From positions 53,227 to 99,673 of the forward strand of contig CABIYQ010000009.1 of the NCBI GenBank assembly GCA_902362965.1: a stretch of DNA of 46,447 bases. The letters are read 5' to 3'. The notes under the pieces were generated by a model. The model ran no database searches. It saw only the letters and a program-made list of their open reading frames with translations, and was not told the origin of the DNA. Position numbers and translations under genes: made by a program. This document shows, one piece after another, positions 43,673 through 46,447 of the stretch; the stretch's first letter is position 1; the number at the start of each line of letters is the position of its first letter. This stretch comes from Oscillospiraceae bacterium (GTDB lineage Bacteria > Bacillota > Clostridia > Oscillospirales > Ruminococcaceae).

Positions 43673-43701
43673 ATTATATATTATATATTAAAATATGTCA
43701 A
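43673..43701 (-). promoter_or_regulatory. Promoter of toxin-antitoxin unit 1
   Basis: On the minus strand: TTGACA (43701-43696), 17 bases, TATAAT (43678-43673). The spacer is an AT-rich palindrome-like run, a likely autorepression site. Confidence 0.75.
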
Positions 43702-43735
43702 TCATTATTCTTCTGTTTTTCAACTTAGAATATAA

Positions 43736-43813
43736 AAAATTCCCCTCGTGAGAGGGGAGGTCTTAAGCATATGCAATTAGTACGAGGCTTAAAACAAATC
43801 ACTGTGTGAACCG
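43736..43813. repeat. 78-bp direct repeat, copy 2
   Basis: Identical to 43117-43194. It marks a tandem duplication of about 0.6 kb covering toxin, antitoxin and promoter; the promoter regions are also near-identical. Confidence 0.9.
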
Positions 43814-44061
43814 ATTCTTGACAATGTCAGGATAAGTGAATCATTTTGAATTTTGTAAATCAACAGCCAGTCAGGTTGAATGTGACATTCTCTAAAACCT
43901 TTCCAATCACCTGTTAGTGCATGGTCTTTGTACTTTTCTGGAAGAGGTTGTTCATTTGCAAGCATATCGATTACAGTTTCCATATCGTGAATATTTAAAT
44001 GGCGTTTTAATATTTTTTTATAATCTTTTTTAAAGGAATTATGGTATCTAATCGTCAGCAT
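43789..44061 (-). CDS. YafQ/RelE-family toxin, unit 2
   Basis: A 90-residue paralogue of the unit 1 toxin with the same catalytic set (KDHALTG, CHIQPDW, SRIGSHSDLF). The C-terminal half is nearly the same, while the N-terminus (MLTIRYHNSFKKDYKKI) has diverged. That suggests each toxin is matched to its own antitoxin. It overlaps the antitoxin gene by 14 bases. Confidence 0.93.
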   Translation of the reverse strand: MLTIRYHNSFKKDYKKILKRHLNIHDMETVIDMLANEQPLPEKYKDHALTGDWKGFRECHIQPDWLLIYKIQNDSLILTLSRIGSHSDLF

Positions 44062-44263
44062 TTAAATCCTCCATTAGTTCAGCAACTGAATGGAATTCCC
44101 TGCTAAGATTTTTGTTATTATTAACATCGTTCATAACTGTTAGAGTTTCATTATTAGGTATATCACTAGAATTACTAAAGCCGTTTAGAAGCATTGCTAA
44201 TCCTTGCAACTGTTCTTCACTTAATCCATCAAGGATATGGTTTACATATTCTCTAGTACTCAT
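44048..44263 (-). CDS. Antitoxin partner of the YafQ-type toxin, unit 2
   Basis: A 71-residue protein, MSTREYVNHILDGLSEEQLQ with an acidic C-terminus. It is similar to the unit 1 antitoxin at the N-terminus and divergent in the toxin-binding tail. The ATG at 44263 has AAAGGAG 9 bases upstream. Confidence 0.85.
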   Translation of the reverse strand: MSTREYVNHILDGLSEEQLQGLAMLLNGFSNSSDIPNNETLTVMNDVNNNKNLSREFHSVAELMEDLNADD

Positions 44264-44287
44264 ATAAAACAACTCCTTTCACCTATA

Positions 44288-44316
44288 ATTATATATTATA
44301 TATTAAAATATGTCAA
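44288..44316 (-). promoter_or_regulatory. Promoter of toxin-antitoxin unit 2
   Basis: Minus strand TTGACA (44316-44311), 17 bases, TATAAT (44293-44288), the same arrangement as unit 1. Confidence 0.75.
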
Positions 44317-44357
44317 TCATTATTCTCCTGTTTTTCAACTTAGAATATAAAAAATTC

Positions 44358-44374
44358 CCCCGACCGAGTCGGGG
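44358..44374. terminator. GC-rich hairpin
   Basis: CCCCGAC (44358-44364) pairs with GTCGGGG (44368-44374). On the minus strand it is followed by AATTTTTT, so it ends transcription coming from the decayed gene at 44417. Confidence 0.7.
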
Positions 44375-44416
44375 AGGATCATTGTATTTTACTATAGATT
44401 TTTGTAATTGTAATTT

Positions 44417-44655
44417 TTAGTCGAAAATGCTATACGTAGTTTCTCCATTTTTCACTGTGTAGATAGGTGTTTCAGTACCTACTTCAACAACATTAAAAGC
44501 TAAGTTGGGATTATTATAACTTTTAATCGTATTTTTTAAAATTGTATTAAGTTCGGTAAACGGAGCGGTGATACTTTCGCTCTTAAAGATTTCAACATTA
44601 GTAACAGCCTCGGTTGTTATTTCAGCAGTAGTTTCAACAGTTGATTCTTCTTTTT
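44417..44655 (-). pseudogene. 3' fragment of a decayed gene
   Basis: A minus-strand frame of about 79 residues starts just after an in-frame stop and has no start codon. It reads EESTVETTAEITTEAVTNVE (a Thr/Glu linker like those of secreted lipoproteins), then a short domain ending VKNGETTYSIFD. It looks like the C-terminal remnant of a secreted protein; the family is not recognised. The bases from 44656 to 44734 hold nothing I can identify. Confidence 0.5.
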
Positions 44656-44734
44656 AAGAAAATAAATGTCAATATGAAGTAATGGAGTTTAGAGAATCAA
44701 CCGAAACCAAGTCAGCGTAAAGGAGGTGAAAGAT

Positions 44735-44794
44735 ATGAAAATAACCATTGAAACAGAACCTAAAGAAATAGCCGACCTTATTCGTTCCGTGTGA
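44735..44794 (+). CDS. Tiny ORF with a strong ribosome site
   Basis: A 19-residue peptide, MKITIETEPKEIADLIRSV, behind a near-perfect AAAGGAGGTG. The opening resembles small proteins of phage and conjugative elements in gut Clostridia that continue further, so this is probably a gene truncated soon after its start. Confidence 0.4.
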   Translation: MKITIETEPKEIADLIRSV

Positions 44795-44840
44795 TAGTAG
44801 TGGCTATCCTTTTGAACACAGTCAATCCCAAGAAGATTCA

Positions 44841-45116
44841 TTATCCAAAAATTGAATTATTAATAAAATCCCATTGTTTTTTGTTCAACCAGCCTTGTTT
44901 ATTATTTACAACTTCTATGACTAATAATCTATTGTTTGAATCAAGATAAGGCTTGATTTTTGCTTGAATATCGTCCGCACTTGAATAGTTGCTTTTTATC
45001 AAGTACGACGATTTCCAATAGGAACACCAAGCCGTCGAAGCTTCTTTGATAGCATCAATTACATCATCATAGTTTTGACCAGGGTTATTAAGGTCATATG
45101 TAATAAAGTAAACCAT
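44841..45116 (-). CDS. Small Cas2/VapD-like ferredoxin-fold protein (SinR-type family)
   Basis: A 91-residue protein that begins MVYFITYDLNNPGQNYDDVI and alternates strands and helices as in the Cas2/VapD fold (WKSSYLIKS, LLVIEVVNN). Database members are often named 'SinR family', a name unrelated to the Bacillus regulator. There is no CRISPR array or cas gene nearby, so a nuclease or toxin-like role on a mobile element is more likely. It is preceded by GGGGGGAA on the minus strand. Confidence 0.65.
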   Translation of the reverse strand: MVYFITYDLNNPGQNYDDVIDAIKEASTAWCSYWKSSYLIKSNYSSADDIQAKIKPYLDSNNRLLVIEVVNNKQGWLNKKQWDFINNSIFG

Positions 45117-45214
45117 TATTATTTCCCCCCTTTTCTATATATTATTTTTATTATAATTCAATTGGTGAAATATGTCTATAAAACGAAACTTAGTCGTTAT
45201 AGGAGAAATTAAAA

Positions 45215-45262
45215 ATGTACATAGGTGAATTATTTTCTAAGATTTTTGATGCAGCCAGTTAG
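45215..45262 (+). CDS. Possible 15-residue leader peptide
   Basis: MYIGELFSKIFDAAS behind AGGAGA, followed by a TACTTTT/AAAAGTA hairpin (45265 onward) before the phage-like operon. It could be a translated leader. It is too short to be certain. Confidence 0.25.
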   Translation: MYIGELFSKIFDAAS

Positions 45263-45343
45263 GTACTTTTCTAAAAAAGTAAATTATCTTAATTAGGAAA
45301 CAAGTACAAGTGGTGCTGAGTAGGATATAAAGAGGTGATAAAT

Positions 45344-45550
45344 ATGATTAAATATGAAAGCGAAAATGCAATAGTTGAGGTTCATTTTGCAAATATTACT
45401 GATTCCGAAAGGCAAATACGGCATAAGCAATTGGAGCAGGGACTAATAAAATATTATAAAAATGTTGTTGATTGTATTGGTAAATGGCCGGATGAAGATT
45501 GTACACAAGAAAGTAATTCTCAATTACAAAATCAAGGAGGAAAGAAATGA
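45344..45550 (+). CDS. Small hypothetical protein, phage-like early region
   Basis: A 68-residue protein, MIKYESENAIVEVHFANITD and on, beginning at the ATG with AGAGGTG 6 bases upstream. The fold and function are not recognised. It starts a chain of tiny genes joined by ATGA overlaps, as in phage early operons. Confidence 0.7.
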   Translation: MIKYESENAIVEVHFANITDSERQIRHKQLEQGLIKYYKNVVDCIGKWPDEDCTQESNSQLQNQGGKK

Positions 45551-45717
45551 AGCAGACGGAATATAACATAAAAACACGGCAATGCAAGACAAATTACAGT
45601 CCCGACCCATGGGGAGAACTAAAGGCAATTAATGACCGTGCGATTATTGATAATATGATTAGAGACTATACATATATTAATAAGAAACAGAATGTTTTAA
45701 GGGAAGATTTGATATGA
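45547..45717 (+). CDS. Small hypothetical protein
   Basis: A 56-residue protein overlapping the previous gene by ATGA. AAGGAGGAAAG precedes it. It ends with YTYINKKQNVLREDLI, which is echoed by the opening of the next ORF. Function unknown. Confidence 0.6.
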   Translation: MKQTEYNIKTRQCKTNYSPDPWGELKAINDRAIIDNMIRDYTYINKKQNVLREDLI

Positions 45718-45782
45718 CTACATATATAAATAAAAAACAGCCTGCCCTGAGGCAACAGGGACAGGCAAAAGAAAAAATTTAA
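45714..45782 (+). CDS. Very short ORF repeating the end of the previous gene
   Basis: 22 residues, MTTYINKKQPALRQQGQAKE then KI, overlapping the previous stop by ATGA. The first part matches the C-terminus of the preceding protein at both DNA and protein level, so this may be a local duplication, not a true gene. Confidence 0.35.
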   Translation: MTTYINKKQPALRQQGQAKEKI

Positions 45783-45837
45783 ACACATAAATGATAGCAT
45801 GAAATAGAGGAAATGTCAAGGAGGAAAGGTAATTAAA

Positions 45838-46029
45838 ATGTACAGAGGGAAAACCCATACAGTATATGGAATAGCATATTTTAATGACGTCATATACAGT
45901 TCAATTTTTTACGAAAATGAGGACGATGCGGAACAGTTTGTAAATGACGGTATCGGTGAAAAAATTATAAAAGTACATCTGTCAAACGAATCATATAAAG
46001 TGTTAAAGAGAAAAGGAGTTATAAGATGA
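45838..46029 (+). CDS. Small hypothetical protein
   Basis: A 63-residue mixed alpha/beta protein (YGIAYFNDVIYSSIFYENED) with AGGAAAGG upstream. The pattern suggests a small phage accessory protein; the family is unknown. Confidence 0.65.
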   Translation: MYRGKTHTVYGIAYFNDVIYSSIFYENEDDAEQFVNDGIGEKIIKVHLSNESYKVLKRKGVIR

Positions 46030-46157
46030 GCTGCATTTACGATTATGACAGTCCTTGCGAGTGTGATATTGAGGCATGCAGAACCTGTTATAAAAATCCG
46101 GACAAGCCAGAACCAGATATTGATTTAATGAGAGATTTGGAAAGGGAGGAAAAATAG
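46026..46157 (+). CDS. Small Cys-rich protein
   Basis: 43 residues overlapping the previous gene by ATGA. CECDIEACRTC gives four cysteines with zinc-knuckle-like spacing. Function unknown; typical of phage early clusters. Confidence 0.65.
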   Translation: MSCIYDYDSPCECDIEACRTCYKNPDKPEPDIDLMRDLEREEK

Positions 46158-46158
46158 T

Positions 46159-46386
46159 ATGGCTGATTTTTCAGATGGCGTAAAGGAATACATTGAAGCA
46201 GAAGGAAAAATAAGAAATTTCTTTCCGGTAGACTGGAAAGGTAATAAGGATATTAGCTGTTTTCAATGCGATTTTTTCAATCGAAACAGTGGATTGTGTT
46301 TAATAACAAAAGAGGTAACGCCATATCCTCAAAAGTTTACGGGACGTATTTGTCCATTTAATGAGGCAGCAAGAAAGGAAGAGTAA
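46159..46386 (+). CDS. Small Cys-containing protein, phage-type
   Basis: A 75-residue protein with CFQCDFFNRNSGLCLITKEV and a later Cys (RICPF), a likely zinc or iron-sulfur site. GGGAGG lies before the ATG. Proteins of this type stand directly before recombination genes in Firmicute phages. Confidence 0.7.
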   Translation: MADFSDGVKEYIEAEGKIRNFFPVDWKGNKDISCFQCDFFNRNSGLCLITKEVTPYPQKFTGRICPFNEAARKEE

Positions 46387-46387
46387 A

Positions 46388-46447
46388 ATGGACAGTTTTT
46401 TTAAAAGAGTGTCGGCTATACAAGCTGAACTTAAAGCGCCTAAGAAT
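46388..46447 (+). CDS. 5' end of a probable ERF-family phage recombinase
   Basis: The first 20 codons, MDSFFKRVSAIQAELKAPKN, run off the window. FxxxxxIQxELKAPKN is the opening I know from ERF-type single-strand annealing proteins of Firmicute phages. Too little is visible to be sure. Confidence 0.5.
   Translation, partial: MDSFFKRVSAIQAELKAPKN

Noticed and set aside
44841..45116. A CRISPR system, because of the Cas2-like protein
   Set aside because: No repeat-spacer array, cas1 or effector gene is visible in the window; the protein belongs to a Cas2/VapD-like family common on mobile elements.
1..46447. tRNA or rRNA genes as integration targets
   Set aside because: I looked for tRNA-like cloverleaf segments next to both recombinases and saw none; large serine recombinases often use protein genes or intergenic sites.

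Overview
The window is low-GC DNA from a Gram-positive, Clostridia-type gut bacterium, most likely of the Ruminococcus/Oscillospiraceae group. This is inferred from strong AGGAGG ribosome sites, TTG/GTG starts, LPxTG-type sortase substrates, a Thr-rich linker typical of Ruminococcus surface proteins, and clostridial large serine recombinases. It reads as accessory DNA: two large serine recombinases lie near the edges, a relic of a mobile-element gene lies in the middle, and toxin-antitoxin and phage-like genes lie on the right.

Region 1 (1-2210) holds a large serine recombinase and a small SHOCT-like companion, both on the minus strand, then a cluster of perfect inverted repeats.

Region 2 (2370-22623) is a natural-product island, all on the plus strand behind a consensus promoter (TTGACA-17-TATAAT). 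It has an adenylate-forming ligase, an acyl carrier protein, a PaaK-like ligase, an ABC exporter, a subtilisin-like protease, a radical SAM/SPASM maturase, a TIGR04066-like maturation protein and an acyl-carrier-related protein. Three tandem Cys-rich precursor peptides (CxCxCxC) follow, two of them very short. I recognise this as a clostridial CLI_3235/Clo7bot-type RiPP system with a CcpM-like radical SAM enzyme. A second operon follows: a solute-binding lipoprotein, two sugar-type permeases, an HlyD-like adaptor, an FtsX/MacB-like membrane protein, a GT4 glycosyltransferase with a C-terminal winged-helix-like tail, a GT2 glycosyltransferase, a glycosylasparaginase-like Ntn hydrolase and a BtrH-like acyltransferase. 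The combination suggests a peptide that is crosslinked at cysteine and possibly also glycosylated and acylated. That product is inference.

Region 3 (22655-22830) carries a decayed second copy of the SHOCT-like gene and its hairpin from region 1. The island is therefore bracketed by direct copies of a mobile-element module.

Region 4 (22944-37802) has a YccF-like membrane protein, then a sortase-pilus operon: small coiled-coil protein, signal peptidase I, a 2950-residue tip adhesin with a GDSL hydrolase and a second domain nested inside Cna-B folds, major pilin, class C sortase, minor pilin and a second sortase. It ends in a strong terminator.

Region 5 (37803-40763) has a direct-repeat/promoter region driving a second BtrH-like protein, a class II aaRS-like amino acid:[carrier protein] ligase and a carrier protein. 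This is an aminoacyl version of the acyl-transfer logic in region 2.

Region 6 (40764-46447) begins with a second large serine recombinase (minus), a hicB gene with a truncated hicA, and two tandemly duplicated YafQ-type toxin-antitoxin pairs. A decayed gene fragment, a Cas2-like small protein and a run of tiny overlapping plus-strand genes follow, ending in the start of what looks like an ERF-type phage recombinase. This is probably the early end of a prophage or related element that continues beyond the window.
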